From: an uncultured Acetatifactor sp.
GTDB lineage: Bacteria > Bacillota > Clostridia > Lachnospirales > Lachnospiraceae
Length of the DNA: 64,000 bases
Assembly: GCA_934402375.1 (NCBI GenBank)
Contig: CAKRUB010000009.1
Span: 25,574 to 89,573 of the forward strand
Direction: 5' to 3'
Shown here: positions 17,288 through 24,963 of the stretch, piece after piece
Numbering within the stretch: position 1 is the first letter of the stretch
Layout: each line of letters begins with the position of its first letter
Position numbers and translations under genes: made by a program
The notes under the pieces: model-generated
Databases searched by the model: none
Told to the model about the DNA's origin: nothing
Seen by the model: only the letters and a program-made list of their open reading frames with translations

Positions 17288-17337
17288 GCGGCTGACAGCA
17301 ATTCCGGACACAGGAAAACCGCAGAATGGAGGACATT

Positions 17338-17913
17338 ATGAGTTTATTGACACTATTTATCACCGCCGTTGGATTATCCATGGATGCCTTCGCTGTTGCG
17401 ATCTGCAAGGGACTTGCAATGAAAAAGCTCTCGTGGAAAAAAGCCCTGATCATCGGACTGTGGTTCGGCGGCTTTCAGGCGTTAATGCCCACGATCGGCT
17501 ATCTTCTCGGAACGCGCTTTGAGAGCTACGTCACCGCCATCGACCACTGGATCGCCTTTGTGCTCCTTGCATTGATCGGCGCCAATATGGTGAAGGAATC
17601 CTTCTCCAAAGAGGAAGAGTCCTCGAATGACGCCGTCGATTTCAAGACAATGTTCCTCCTCGCCATCGCCACCAGCATCGATGCGCTCGCCGTCGGCGTT
17701 ACCTACGCCTTCCTGCAGGTTCGCATCGTTCCCGCCGTATCCTTCATCGGCGTCATTACGTTCACGCTCTCGATCATCGGCGTCAAGATCGGAAATGTTT
17801 TTGGTCTGAAATACAAGTCCAAGGCAGAGCTTACCGGCGGCATCATCCTGATCGTCATGGGTATCAAGATCCTGCTGGAGCATCTTGGCCTGTTAAACTG
17901 GCTGCCTTTTTGA
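17338..17913 (+). CDS. mntP: Manganese efflux pump MntP
   Basis: 191 residues, six membrane helices in two repeats, each with the family Asp motif: [14 protein letters not shown] and [20 protein letters not shown] lies 7 nt before the ATG at 17338; an in-frame ATG at 17326 would overlap this site, so the shorter start is preferred. It exports Mn2+ across the cytoplasmic membrane and is controlled by the upstream Mn riboswitch. Confidence 0.95.
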   Translation: MSLLTLFITAVGLSMDAFAVAICKGLAMKKLSWKKALIIGLWFGGFQALMPTIGYLLGTRFESYVTAIDHWIAFVLLALIGANMVKESFSKEEESSNDAVDFKTMFLLAIATSIDALAVGVTYAFLQVRIVPAVSFIGVITFTLSIIGVKIGNVFGLKYKSKAELTGGIILIVMGIKILLEHLGLLNWLPF

Positions 17914-17961
17914 GAATTGTGGTAAATGCTTAGCGGATTAAATGTATATTCTAAATCGGGC

Positions 17962-17993
17962 AAAAATGCAACTATTTTTAGTTGCATTTTTTT
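17962..17993 (+). terminator. mntP terminator
   Basis: The arms AAAAATGCAACTA / TAGTTGCATTTTT flank a TTTT loop and end in T7. Its 3' arm contains the -35 hexamer of the hicA promoter. Confidence 0.88.
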
Positions 17994-18009
17994 AATTGCC
18001 GTGTATAAT
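17982..18009 (+). promoter_or_regulatory. hicAB promoter
   Basis: TTGCAT at 17982-17987 and TATAAT at 18004-18009, 16-bp spacer. The -35 lies inside the 3' arm of the mntP terminator. Confidence 0.6.
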
Positions 18010-18031
18010 ATTAGTAACGGGGGGATATGCT

Positions 18032-18286
18032 ATGGGGCAAAAGGAAAAACTCATTCAGCGTCTTAAATCAAAACCCAAGGACTTTACTTTTAATGATGCT
18101 GAAACATTACTCAAATATTTAGATTACATCCGCTCAAACAAGGGAAAAACAAGCGGCTCCCGCGTCATGTTCGTAAACGATGAACACGGAATCATATTGC
18201 TCCATAAACCACATCCGCAAAAGGAATTGAAAGACTATCAAGTCAAGCAGTTGCTAGAAATTTTGGAACAGGAGGGTCTCATATGA
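18032..18286 (+). CDS. hicA: HicA-type mRNA interferase toxin
   Basis: 84 residues from MGQKEKLIQRLKSKPKDF, the usual HicA size. It has the short dsRBD-like fold, with the segment IILLHKPHPQKELKDYQVKQLLEILEQ carrying the expected catalytic His. A GGGGGG ribosome binding site precedes the ATG at 18032; a longer frame from 17996 would run through the promoter. It overlaps hicB by 4 nt (ATGA), a typical type II toxin-antitoxin arrangement. It cleaves mRNA on the ribosome or free when not bound by HicB. Confidence 0.9.
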   Translation: MGQKEKLIQRLKSKPKDFTFNDAETLLKYLDYIRSNKGKTSGSRVMFVNDEHGIILLHKPHPQKELKDYQVKQLLEILEQEGLI

Positions 18287-18630
18287 ATAACACTATCCAA
18301 TACAAAGGCTATGTCGGAAGCGTTGAATTTTCTGAAGAAGATGGCATTTTTTATGGCAAGGTTATGGGGATTCGCTCCCTGATTTCTTACGAAGGTGAAA
18401 ATGCCAAGGAACTTCTGGATGATTTTCACGGCGCTGTTGACGATTATCTGGAAACCTGTAAGGTCGAAGGAAAAGAGCCTGAGGTTGCTTTTAAAGGCAG
18501 TTTCAACATTCGCCTTTCTCCCGACCTTCACAAAAAGCTATTCATTTATACAACGGCTCACCAGATGTCCATGAACAAATATATCGAGGATACTTTGAAC
18601 GCTTCCCCCGCAGCACAAGTTATCATCTAA
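18283..18630 (+). CDS. hicB: HicB-type antitoxin with RHH domain
   Basis: 115 residues. The N-terminal part is the partial RNase H-like HicB fold (QYKGYVGSVEFSEEDGIFYGKVMGI, ENAKELLDDFHGAVDDYLETC). The C-terminal part, FNIRLSPDLHKKLFIYTTAHQMSMNKYIEDTL, is a ribbon-helix-helix DNA-binding domain. It neutralises HicA and probably represses the hicAB promoter. A strong shared terminator follows. Confidence 0.92.
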   Translation: MNNTIQYKGYVGSVEFSEEDGIFYGKVMGIRSLISYEGENAKELLDDFHGAVDDYLETCKVEGKEPEVAFKGSFNIRLSPDLHKKLFIYTTAHQMSMNKYIEDTLNASPAAQVII

Positions 18631-18639
18631 ACAGTTTTT

Positions 18640-18672
18640 CCGCTCAGTCTATAATACGACTGAGCGGATTTT
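18640..18672. terminator. Terminator after hicB, shared with convergent GH105 gene
   Basis: Perfect 10-bp arms CCGCTCAGTC / GACTGAGCGG with an 8-nt loop, followed by ATTTTCTT on the plus strand and preceded by TTTTT complement on the other. Confidence 0.85.
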
Positions 18673-18708
18673 CTTGTCATTACCCGACGCATCACGCCCC
18701 GCAGTTTT

Positions 18709-19848
18709 TTATCCCAGCCGCCTGAGCTCCGTGTACGCAAGCAGCAGCGGGCCAACACCCTTCGCGTCGTTCTCCACCACCGGCTCCGACATATAATAGT
18801 CAAAGCTGCCGTCACGGCGTGGATTATCCGCAGGGCCAAGTCCCGCCACAAGGCAGATGCCGCCGAGGTTCAATCCGTCCTCTGTCTCCTTCAGGTAGCG
18901 GTCACATATCCCACGGAATGCCCGGATGCCGTCCTCACGGTAGCTCTCCGGCAGAAATCCCAGACGCACTCCCTTCAACAGGGAATATGCCATGATGGCG
19001 CTCCCGCTCGTCTCGAGATAGTTCGGCTTCCGGTCTCCCAGCGCCGGAAGCTGATACCACATACCGCTCTCATCCTGTAGCTTAAGCATACTTTCCATCA
19101 GCTGCACAAAAGCCTCTCGCAGCATATCATACTCCGTCCGGTATTCCTCCCCGGGTTCGCATTTGGCGAGCGTGTCGAGCAGTGCCATGGAATACCAGCC
19201 AAGCGCCCTCAGCCAGAAGTTCTCCGACAGCCCCGTCTCCTTATTGCACCAGAAGATCTCCCGGGATGCATCATAGCCGTGGTAGTAAAGCCCCGTCTTC
19301 TCATCCCGCATATGCCTGATGACGTTTGCGAACTGTCCGAAAATGTCCTTATAATTCTGCCGATCATGAAGCTTCGTCTCATATTCCATATAGAAGGGCT
19401 GCGCCATATACATGCCGTCCAGCCATACCTGATTCGGATAAATCTTCTTGTGCCAGAAATTTCCCTCCGCCGTGCGCGGCTGGTTCTGTACCTGACTGTA
19501 GATCAGCTCTATCGCGCGGCGGTACTTTTCCTTCCCATTCAGTCCGTATAAGAGGAACAAGGTCTTTCCCGCATTGATATTATCAAGGTTATACTCCTCC
19601 ACAGAATATCCGGCGATCGAACCGTCCTCCCGCACGCGGTGATCGATAAAGGCATCGGCAAAATCATAATACTTCTTCTCGCCGGTGGCGACATAGATTT
19701 CCAGAAGCGCGAGTATCATGCAGCCGTCAATATAATTCCAGCCGACCGCCTTCCCCGCCTTCGCCTTTTCGATGTTCCACGCCGGTATCTCCACCGTGCT
19801 CTTCTCAATCAGTTCATCAATGTATCTCTCAAAAACAGGCATCTGCAT
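18709..19848 (-). CDS. GH105 unsaturated rhamnogalacturonyl/uronyl hydrolase (YteR-like)
   Basis: 379 residues from MQMPVFERYIDELI. It matches YteR-type GH105 throughout: KIYPNQVWLDGMYMAQPFYMEY with the catalytic Asp region, ENFWLRALGWYSMALLDTL, and PNYLETSGSAIMAYSLLKGVRLG. There is no signal peptide, so it cleaves unsaturated uronyl groups from imported oligosaccharides in the cytosol. GGAGG lies 8 nt before 19848. It has its own promoter with a cre-like palindrome just downstream of the -10, so carbon catabolite control is likely. It is separate from, but probably serves the same pathway as, the HAD-GH105/GH38 operon. Confidence 0.94.
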   Translation of the reverse strand: MQMPVFERYIDELIEKSTVEIPAWNIEKAKAGKAVGWNYIDGCMILALLEIYVATGEKKYYDFADAFIDHRVREDGSIAGYSVEEYNLDNINAGKTLFLLYGLNGKEKYRRAIELIYSQVQNQPRTAEGNFWHKKIYPNQVWLDGMYMAQPFYMEYETKLHDRQNYKDIFGQFANVIRHMRDEKTGLYYHGYDASREIFWCNKETGLSENFWLRALGWYSMALLDTLAKCEPGEEYRTEYDMLREAFVQLMESMLKLQDESGMWYQLPALGDRKPNYLETSGSAIMAYSLLKGVRLGFLPESYREDGIRAFRGICDRYLKETEDGLNLGGICLVAGLGPADNPRRDGSFDYYMSEPVVENDAKGVGPLLLAYTELRRLG

Positions 19849-19863
19849 CTCATATTCCTCCTG

Positions 19864-19887
19864 CAAAATGTAAGCGCTTACATTTTG
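19864..19887 (-). promoter_or_regulatory. cre-like 24-bp perfect palindrome
   Basis: The centre TGTAAGCGCTTACA fits CcpA catabolite-response elements and LacI/GalR-family operators. The perfect palindrome continues to 12 bp per side. It begins immediately downstream of the -10 of the GH105 promoter, where a bound repressor would block transcription. Confidence 0.8.
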
Positions 19888-19916
19888 ATTATACCCGTTT
19901 TCCCGATCTCCGTCAA
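19888..19916 (-). promoter_or_regulatory. Promoter of GH105 gene
   Basis: Minus-strand TTGACG (19911-19916) and TATAAT (19888-19893), 17-bp spacer. The -35 overlaps the last codons of the ABC permease gene. Confidence 0.75.
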
Positions 19917-21484
19917 GCCGTCTCCATCCTGTCAAAATTCAATGTCGCCACGATCATAAACACGAGAGTAAATACCACCAGTACAAGATCCATGCTCAGA
20001 TAAGCTCCGTTGATGCCGCCAAGTATACTTCCAAGATAAGCTCCAAGCGCAGCGACCGCTATGACAATCCCCTGAATCAGCATCTGGAACAGCTGCTTTC
20101 CGGTTACCCCGAGCACACCACCGACCGCAATTTCCGCCACCGCAAGCGCATACAGCTTGTTGGATGCCAGCACTGTATAAAACAGGACACAGAAAACTGC
20201 CGTGACCGGCGACATCTCCATAACAACCGCCCCGGGAAGCGTGATCAGAAGTCCATTGATGAAATTCTGGAGAAGCTGAAGCACCGTTGCATTCCAGAGC
20301 TTCGCAAAGGAAGACGCGGGAATCAGGTAAGTATAGGGAGCCTTTAATTCCTTCGCCCACTTTCCGTTTACCGTTGTAGAAATGAAAATCAGATACGCAG
20401 ATGCTCCCGGTATCACAAAGGGCGTAATATCCTCAAAGCCTCCCTCTCTCACATACAGAATCGCAATAGCAATCCCCGCGATCAGTGCAAAGAGGGTACT
20501 GATGTCAAAGATAAAGAACCGACTCTTCTTATATTCCAGCAGTTGTCTGTAGAAAAGAGCCTTTGCACCGCTTCCCTGCCAGCGCACGCTCGCCTTTCCG
20601 AACTTCTCCTTCTTGCCGAGCATCTTTGTCGTATTGCCCTGTTTGCGGCTCTCCTTCAGTTCCTCATAGTCTTCCGCAAACTTCACGGCATCCTCATAAT
20701 AGGTTCCTGTACACTTCATACGGACAGCAGCGGTCACGACTGTCAGGAAAAGAATCACATACAGCGCCGTGCCGACAAGGTTCACCGTCGTCGCGCCCGT
20801 AAATAAAAGGTGAAGCACCGATACATACCAGCCGATCACCGGCACAAGCTGCACCGCATCACTGTGCAGAAAATTCACCAGCGTTGCAAAGCTGAGCCCC
20901 TGCCGCACATAAAACACAACGCCGATCACAGCCAGAACAATGAGCAGCCCGTAAGCCGCACGGATGATCCACGTTCTCTGCTCCTCCTTTAAACGTTCAC
21001 TCCCGTACAGCATCATCATGACAGATGCCTCCAGAACGTTTTCACCGAAGATTGCAAAGAGGAAATACACCAGCAGCTTCCAAAGCTCAACGCCGAAAAT
21101 AACGCCGCCGCAGACAGTTACAAAAATATTGAGCAGAATCTGCATCGGTATTGTCCTGATGTGTGCATAGAGCAGCACTCTCTTAGGGCTCACCGGAGAA
21201 GGGAACAGAAAGTGCACATCACAGTTTCCGTATATCAGTCCCTTACGCTTCGCATAGGCGATCAGGTTTCCCGGGATTATCCAGAAAGCAAACGCGGTCA
21301 GAACTCCCGCCATTCCACCGGAGGACGCAGCTCCCACCTGCTCTGCCAGCATCTTAAGCGAATACGGCACCGCCGTCAGATAGACGAGAATAATGACAAG
21401 ATATAAGTAGGTAACCGGCTTACGCAGCGCCGTGCGTATGCGGTTCTTCATGATTGTCCGATAAAGATATGCTATTGCTCCCAC
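19913..21484 (-). CDS. ABC exporter membrane subunit
   Basis: 523 residues with about 12 hydrophobic segments in two blocks and a central soluble stretch (EDYEELKESRKQGNTTKMLGKKEKFGKASVRW). This layout fits the large ABC-2-like 'putative ABC exporter' permeases of Firmicutes. The start is GTG at 21484 with GGGAGG upstream; the ATPase gene's stop is 4 nt before it, so the two are coupled. Substrate is unknown. Confidence 0.85.
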   Translation of the reverse strand: MGAIAYLYRTIMKNRIRTALRKPVTYLYLVIILVYLTAVPYSLKMLAEQVGAASSGGMAGVLTAFAFWIIPGNLIAYAKRKGLIYGNCDVHFLFPSPVSPKRVLLYAHIRTIPMQILLNIFVTVCGGVIFGVELWKLLVYFLFAIFGENVLEASVMMMLYGSERLKEEQRTWIIRAAYGLLIVLAVIGVVFYVRQGLSFATLVNFLHSDAVQLVPVIGWYVSVLHLLFTGATTVNLVGTALYVILFLTVVTAAVRMKCTGTYYEDAVKFAEDYEELKESRKQGNTTKMLGKKEKFGKASVRWQGSGAKALFYRQLLEYKKSRFFIFDISTLFALIAGIAIAILYVREGGFEDITPFVIPGASAYLIFISTTVNGKWAKELKAPYTYLIPASSFAKLWNATVLQLLQNFINGLLITLPGAVVMEMSPVTAVFCVLFYTVLASNKLYALAVAEIAVGGVLGVTGKQLFQMLIQGIVIAVAALGAYLGSILGGINGAYLSMDLVLVVFTLVFMIVATLNFDRMETA

Positions 21485-21487
21485 AAG

Positions 21488-22246
21488 CTACCTCCCGCCG
21501 CGTGCGGCATTGTCTGGGGCATGCTCCGCGACAGCTTCCTCAACGTCCTCCGTCTTCTGTCCGCCTGTCACCTTGAAGAACAGCTCCTCAAGATCCTCGT
21601 TCGCAAGCTCCTCGCGTGCATAGGTTCCCAGAATATGTCCCTTATCCATCACAAAGGTCACATCCCACAGTTCCTTCACCATCTCCAGCATGTGTGTGCT
21701 GATGAGAACGGTACAGCCCGCCTCACGCAGTTTCAAAATCACAGCCTTCAGCTCCTTGATTGCCGCAGGGTCAAGTCCGACCATCGGCTCATCCAGCAGA
21801 ATCACCTTCGGCTTGATGACCAGTGCGCAGCAGATGCTGACCTTCTGCATCATGCCCTTCGACAGCTCATTCCCGAGCTTATCCTGCTTATCGGCAAGCT
21901 CAAACTCCTCGAGCAGCTCGTTGATCTCTTCGTCCGTCGCCGTGACGCCATAGGCTCTCTTGATAAACTCAATATGCTCCCGCACCGTCAGCGCCTCATA
22001 CATATAGGGCATCTCCGGAACATAGGCAAAGCATTTTTTCGCCTCCTGCTCTCTGGAATCATATCCCTGAATGCGGATATGCCCCTGATAACGCAGCAGC
22101 CCCGCAATGCTCTTGATGACGGTTGACTTTCCCGCGCCGTTCGGGCCAAGTAAAATTCCGACTCTGCCGTCGGGAACCGTGAAACCAACGCCGTCAACCG
22201 CCAGCGTCTTGCCATACTTCTTAGACAGATTGATAACCTCTAACAT
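21488..22246 (-). CDS. ABC exporter ATPase subunit
   Basis: 252 residues from MLEVINLSKKYGKTLAVD. Walker A is GPNGAGKST, the signature is LSKGMMQKVSICCAL, Walker B is VILLDEPMVGLDP, and the H-loop is ISTHML. AAAGGGAGAG upstream of 22246 fixes the start; a longer frame to 22336 is a leader artefact. It pairs with the 523-residue permease downstream. Confidence 0.92.
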   Translation of the reverse strand: MLEVINLSKKYGKTLAVDGVGFTVPDGRVGILLGPNGAGKSTVIKSIAGLLRYQGHIRIQGYDSREQEAKKCFAYVPEMPYMYEALTVREHIEFIKRAYGVTATDEEINELLEEFELADKQDKLGNELSKGMMQKVSICCALVIKPKVILLDEPMVGLDPAAIKELKAVILKLREAGCTVLISTHMLEMVKELWDVTFVMDKGHILGTYAREELANEDLEELFFKVTGGQKTEDVEEAVAEHAPDNAARGGR

Positions 22247-22262
22247 CTCTTCTCTCCCTTTT

Positions 22263-22322
22263 TGCGCATAACGGGTTTGTGTCAAGTGTGTACAGACACA
22301 AATCTCGTGATTGAAATATTTT
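22263..22322 (-). repeat. Shared leader module upstream of ABC ATPase gene
   Basis: Read on the minus strand it contains CAATCACGAGATTTGTGTCTG, CTTGACACAAAC and CCGTTATGCGCAAA. The same blocks recur before the TraX-like gene (23596-23665) and the GH25 gene (48593-48640), always just upstream of a start codon. Function unknown. Confidence 0.55.
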
Positions 22323-22354
22323 TTAGATAACTGCAAGAATCACATATTTCGGAT

Positions 22355-22506
22355 AACAGCTTCGCAGGATGCACCTGACCACAAGCAGTGCACTCTGGAG
22401 CCGCCGGTGCTTAGTCTCCGTATTTTGGAGACTTATGCACCGCTGCGTGCGGAAGGTAGCGAGAGCGTGCCTGCGGTGGTCTGTGCATCCTGCGCAGCGT
22501 CACTCG
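22355..22506 (+). repeat. Dispersed structured element, copy A
   Basis: A ~152-bp element shared with copies B-E. The outer stem pairs CGCAGGATGCAC with GTGCATCCTGCG. Inner stems are GACCAC/GTGGTC, CGGTGC/GCACCG and AGTCTCC/GGAGACT, plus CCGC/GCGG and a GC-GAGA-GC tetraloop. It lies between the TraX-like gene (18 bp from its stop) and the ABC ATPase gene and is oriented opposite to both. A further ~30 bp of 5' flank (from 22325) is also shared with B and C. Confidence 0.85.
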
Positions 22507-22523
22507 CCACTTATTACCTACTT

Positions 22524-23585
22524 TTACACCGCCGGTATCCATCCCATCCCCATTGCAAGCGCCACCAGCCAGATCAGCAGCAGATGCACCGGATAGAATG
22601 CATAGAAGAAATACTTCATCTTAAGTCCCCGTTCGCCGTTGTACAATGCAATCGGAATCAGTGCGAAAAATGCCGTAATTTCGCTCAGACTCATGACGTT
22701 CAATGTAATACAGCCCGCCAGCATCGATAAGACCTTATTTTTGCGGAATGCATACATCATAGCAATCGTCAGCACACCCATTCCCGAGTAATCCGTCTTC
22801 AGGAAATTCGCAAGCAGCATACCCGCAAACAGTACAAGGGCATATGTGCCGAGCTTTCCGATCGTTACCGTCTTCCTGCCCACGCAGAAGATCAGCACAA
22901 CGACAAGAATCGCAACGACAGCAATAACTACACCGATGATAGTAGCAGTATAAATATCCGTCTCGCCAACGAGATCCACACCGCCACGGAAACCGCGCAG
23001 AACCGAAAGCACATAATCTCTCACACCGCGTTCCATATAGAATATTGCCAATCCAAAGCCTGCCACAGCCGCAACCGCCTGAAGAACCTCAGAGAAATCC
23101 TTCTTGCTGAGGAAATCGATCGCCCAGAGTACGAGAAGCCCGATCAGCAAGGTAAAATAGACATTCTGATAATCCCAGTTCACGAAGCTGCCCGAAAACG
23201 CAAGATCAAAGGGTATCTCCGAGATCAAGCAGAACAGCGCCAGACGGAATGCATATTTCTTTACGTTCCGCGTCTTCTGGAAGCCCTCCACTAGCAGGAA
23301 GCAGAAAATCGGGAAGCCAAGCCGTCCGATCAGCCTCATTAACTGCGTGCCATAATATAAAAGCGCGTTTTGTGACAGCCACGACGTAATCTGCGCCAGA
23401 TCTCCGCTCGCGATCACCCTGTAATAGTCCCCCGAAAGAATCATTCTGGTAAATATTGCCGCCGCAACATGGTCAATCAGCATCGTCACGACTGCAATAA
23501 TCTTGATGGTGCTCCCCGAAATTCCTCTCTTTTTCTCCTGTGCTGCTCCCCCATATACGGGTTTCTGCATTGTCATACTATCCAT
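22524..23585 (-). CDS. TraX-family membrane protein
   Basis: 353 residues, about 9-10 membrane helices. It matches the TraX family (named after F-pilin acetylation): STIKIIAVVTMLIDHVAAAIF, RLIGRLGFPIFCFLLVEGFQKTRNVKKYA, LISEIPFDLAF and YNGERGLKMKYFFYAFYPVHLLLIW. GGAGAGAG precedes the ATG. In Firmicutes without pili such proteins are thought to be membrane acyltransferase-like, with an unknown acceptor. It stands alone, preceded by a shared leader module and a repeat relic. Confidence 0.9.
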   Translation of the reverse strand: MDSMTMQKPVYGGAAQEKKRGISGSTIKIIAVVTMLIDHVAAAIFTRMILSGDYYRVIASGDLAQITSWLSQNALLYYGTQLMRLIGRLGFPIFCFLLVEGFQKTRNVKKYAFRLALFCLISEIPFDLAFSGSFVNWDYQNVYFTLLIGLLVLWAIDFLSKKDFSEVLQAVAAVAGFGLAIFYMERGVRDYVLSVLRGFRGGVDLVGETDIYTATIIGVVIAVVAILVVVLIFCVGRKTVTIGKLGTYALVLFAGMLLANFLKTDYSGMGVLTIAMMYAFRKNKVLSMLAGCITLNVMSLSEITAFFALIPIALYNGERGLKMKYFFYAFYPVHLLLIWLVALAMGMGWIPAV

Positions 23586-23595
23586 TTCTCTCTCC

Positions 23596-23665
23596 TCATT
23601 TCTGTGAACGTTCTTTGCGTGTCAAGTACACGCAGCCACAAATCTCATGATTGAAAATCATGCTA
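23596..23665 (-). repeat. Shared leader module upstream of TraX-like gene
   Basis: On the minus strand it holds CAATCATGAGATTTGTGGCTG and CTTGACACGC, in common with 22263-22322. It also holds GCAAAGAACGTTCACAGAAA, in common with the leader at 48593-48640. It is a mosaic of the two other leader copies. Confidence 0.55.
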
Positions 23666-23684
23666 GGCATTTGCCAAATTCACA

Positions 23685-23702
23685 CTGTGCAACGTCACTT
23701 GC
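23685..23702 (+). repeat. 3'-end relic of the dispersed structured element
   Basis: CTGTGCAACGTCACTTGC matches the last 18 nt of copies B-D, and the flank that follows (AAAAACG, AAATTTCAC) matches the flank of copy B. The rest of the element is missing. It lies upstream of the TraX-like gene. Confidence 0.6.
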
Positions 23703-23823
23703 AAAAACGTAAATTTCACAACTACCTGTAGTTTTGTTTTCTGTATTATTCAATTAATACAATAATTCATTTGGTAATGTTTGTCAATGCCCTTATCCGC
23801 ACTTTATCAGAAATATCGTGCAT

Positions 23824-23864
23824 AAAAAAAGAACCATGCCGGTGCCACCACCCGCATAGCTCTT
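23824..23864 (-). terminator. Terminator of the response-regulator gene
   Basis: On the minus strand 11-bp arms AAGAGCTATGC / GCATGGTTCTT (two wobbles) are followed by T7. It lies 13 bp after the stop codon. Confidence 0.85.
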
Positions 23865-23876
23865 TTCCCCCATTTC

Positions 23877-24572
23877 CTAGCCAACCTTATAACCGTTTCC
23901 CCAGACCGCCTTAAGGTATCTGGGCTCTCTCGGATTCTCCTCTATCTTCTCCCGGATATGCCTCACATGGACGGCGATGGTGTTGTCCGCGCCGATCGCC
24001 TGCATCTTCCAGATACTTTCGTAAATCTGGCTGTTCGAGAACACCTTTCCTCTCTGCTGCACCAGAAGCCTCAATATTTTATACTCAATCGGTGTCAGCC
24101 GCACTCCCTTTCCATCCACCGTCACCGTGCGCTGGGTATCGTCGATCACCAGCCCGTCTATCCGGTAGATTCTATCTATGTTTTTGCAGACATTGACCAG
24201 CTGGGTATAGCGGCGCAGCTGCGATTTCACTCTCGCCAGAAGCTCCAGCGGATTGCAGTCCGCCGTCACATAATCGTCCGCCCCCGCCTCAAGCGCCATG
24301 ATCTTTGCCGTCTCCGCCGACTGCTTTGACACAACGATCAGCGGGATTGTGCTGGTATGGCGCAGCGCAGCGATCAGTTCAATTCCCTTATCCCAGCCCT
24401 TGTCATTCAATGCCACGTCCACCAACATCAGCTGTATGTCTCTATCCTCAAAGAACCGGCTGATCTCCTCAGCCTCTGCCGCCACGACCATCTCCATTCC
24501 CTCACCGGCAAACAGCGGCTCCATCTTCTCCACGATTCCTGTCTGATTATTATACACCAGTATCTTTCCCAT
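23877..24572 (-). CDS. OmpR/PhoB-type response regulator with degenerate receiver
   Basis: 232 residues from MGKILVYNNQ. The C-terminal ~100 residues are a winged-helix domain (LTPIEYKILRLLVQQRGKVFSNSQIYESIW, IAVHVRHIREKIEENPREPRYLKAVWGNGYKV). The receiver keeps the phospho-acceptor Asp52 and a Ser82, but the acidic metal-binding pair is Asn8-Asn9 (VYNNQ instead of VDDE), and the conserved Lys after ADDYVT is Ala104. Phosphorylation is therefore doubtful. There is no histidine kinase next to it. AGGAAAGGG precedes 24572. Target genes unknown. Confidence 0.9.
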   Translation of the reverse strand: MGKILVYNNQTGIVEKMEPLFAGEGMEMVVAAEAEEISRFFEDRDIQLMLVDVALNDKGWDKGIELIAALRHTSTIPLIVVSKQSAETAKIMALEAGADDYVTADCNPLELLARVKSQLRRYTQLVNVCKNIDRIYRIDGLVIDDTQRTVTVDGKGVRLTPIEYKILRLLVQQRGKVFSNSQIYESIWKMQAIGADNTIAVHVRHIREKIEENPREPRYLKAVWGNGYKVG

Positions 24573-24640
24573 GCCGTCACCCTTTCCTTTCCCTGCACCC
24601 TCACTCATCCAGATAATTTTGAAACTCATTGTTTTCCCGC

Positions 24641-24792
24641 AACAGTTGCACAAGATGCACCTGACCACAAGCAGCGCACTCTGGAGCCGCCGGCGTTTAG
24701 ATGCCGTCCTATGGCATCTTACGCGCCGTTGCGAGCGGAAGGTAGCGCAAGCGTGCCTGCGGTGGTCTGTGCATTTTGCGCAACGTCACTTG
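24641..24792 (+). repeat. Dispersed structured element, copy B
   Basis: The same architecture as copy A with different paired bases: outer stem GTTGCACAAGATGCAC / GTGCATTTTGCGCAAC, apical stem AGATGCC/GGCATCT, tetraloop GC-GCAA-GC. It is oriented against the flanking response-regulator and AI-2E-family genes. Confidence 0.85.
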
Positions 24793-24904
24793 TAAAAAAC
24801 CAAATTTCACTTTAAACAGTTATCTCTATTTCTACACTGCCATTGTATCAAAGTTGTATTTTCCATCGAACCATGTGCCGTCGGCACATATAATAAACGC
24901 AATA

Positions 24905-24934
24905 AAGTAGAGAGTGATTCAACACTCTCTACTT
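24905..24934 (-). terminator. Terminator of the AI-2E-family gene
   Basis: Perfect 12-bp arms AAGTAGAGAGTG / CACTCTCTACTT with a 6-nt loop, followed on the minus strand by TATTG. It lies 30 bp after the stop codon. Confidence 0.75.
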
Positions 24935-24963
24935 ATTTAGACTACTTTTCCCCATGAAAAGTT

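Larger units (their letters stand above)
24573..24963. other. Intergenic region: repeat B plus terminator
   Basis: This 391-bp gap holds the response-regulator ribosome binding site, structured element copy B (24641-24792), about 110 bp of AT-rich sequence with no feature I can name, and the hairpin that ends the AI-2E-family gene (24905-24934). Confidence 0.7.

Noticed and set aside
22281-22286. TTGACA (minus strand) in the leader of the ABC ATPase gene as a -35 box
   Set aside because: The matching -10 would fall on the ribosome binding site, so no usable transcript start fits. The hexamer belongs to a shared leader module.
22369-22596. Frames reading MHLTTSSALWSRR... in each structured element copy
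   Set aside because: The similar peptides come from the repeated nucleotide sequence. Copies vary by paired changes typical of RNA/DNA structure rather than synonymous changes, frames differ in length, and no ribosome binding site precedes them.
23726-23750. Small plus-strand AACTAC/GTAGTT hairpin followed by T-rich sequence
   Set aside because: A 6-bp stem with a 2-nt loop is too small to support a terminator or RNA gene.
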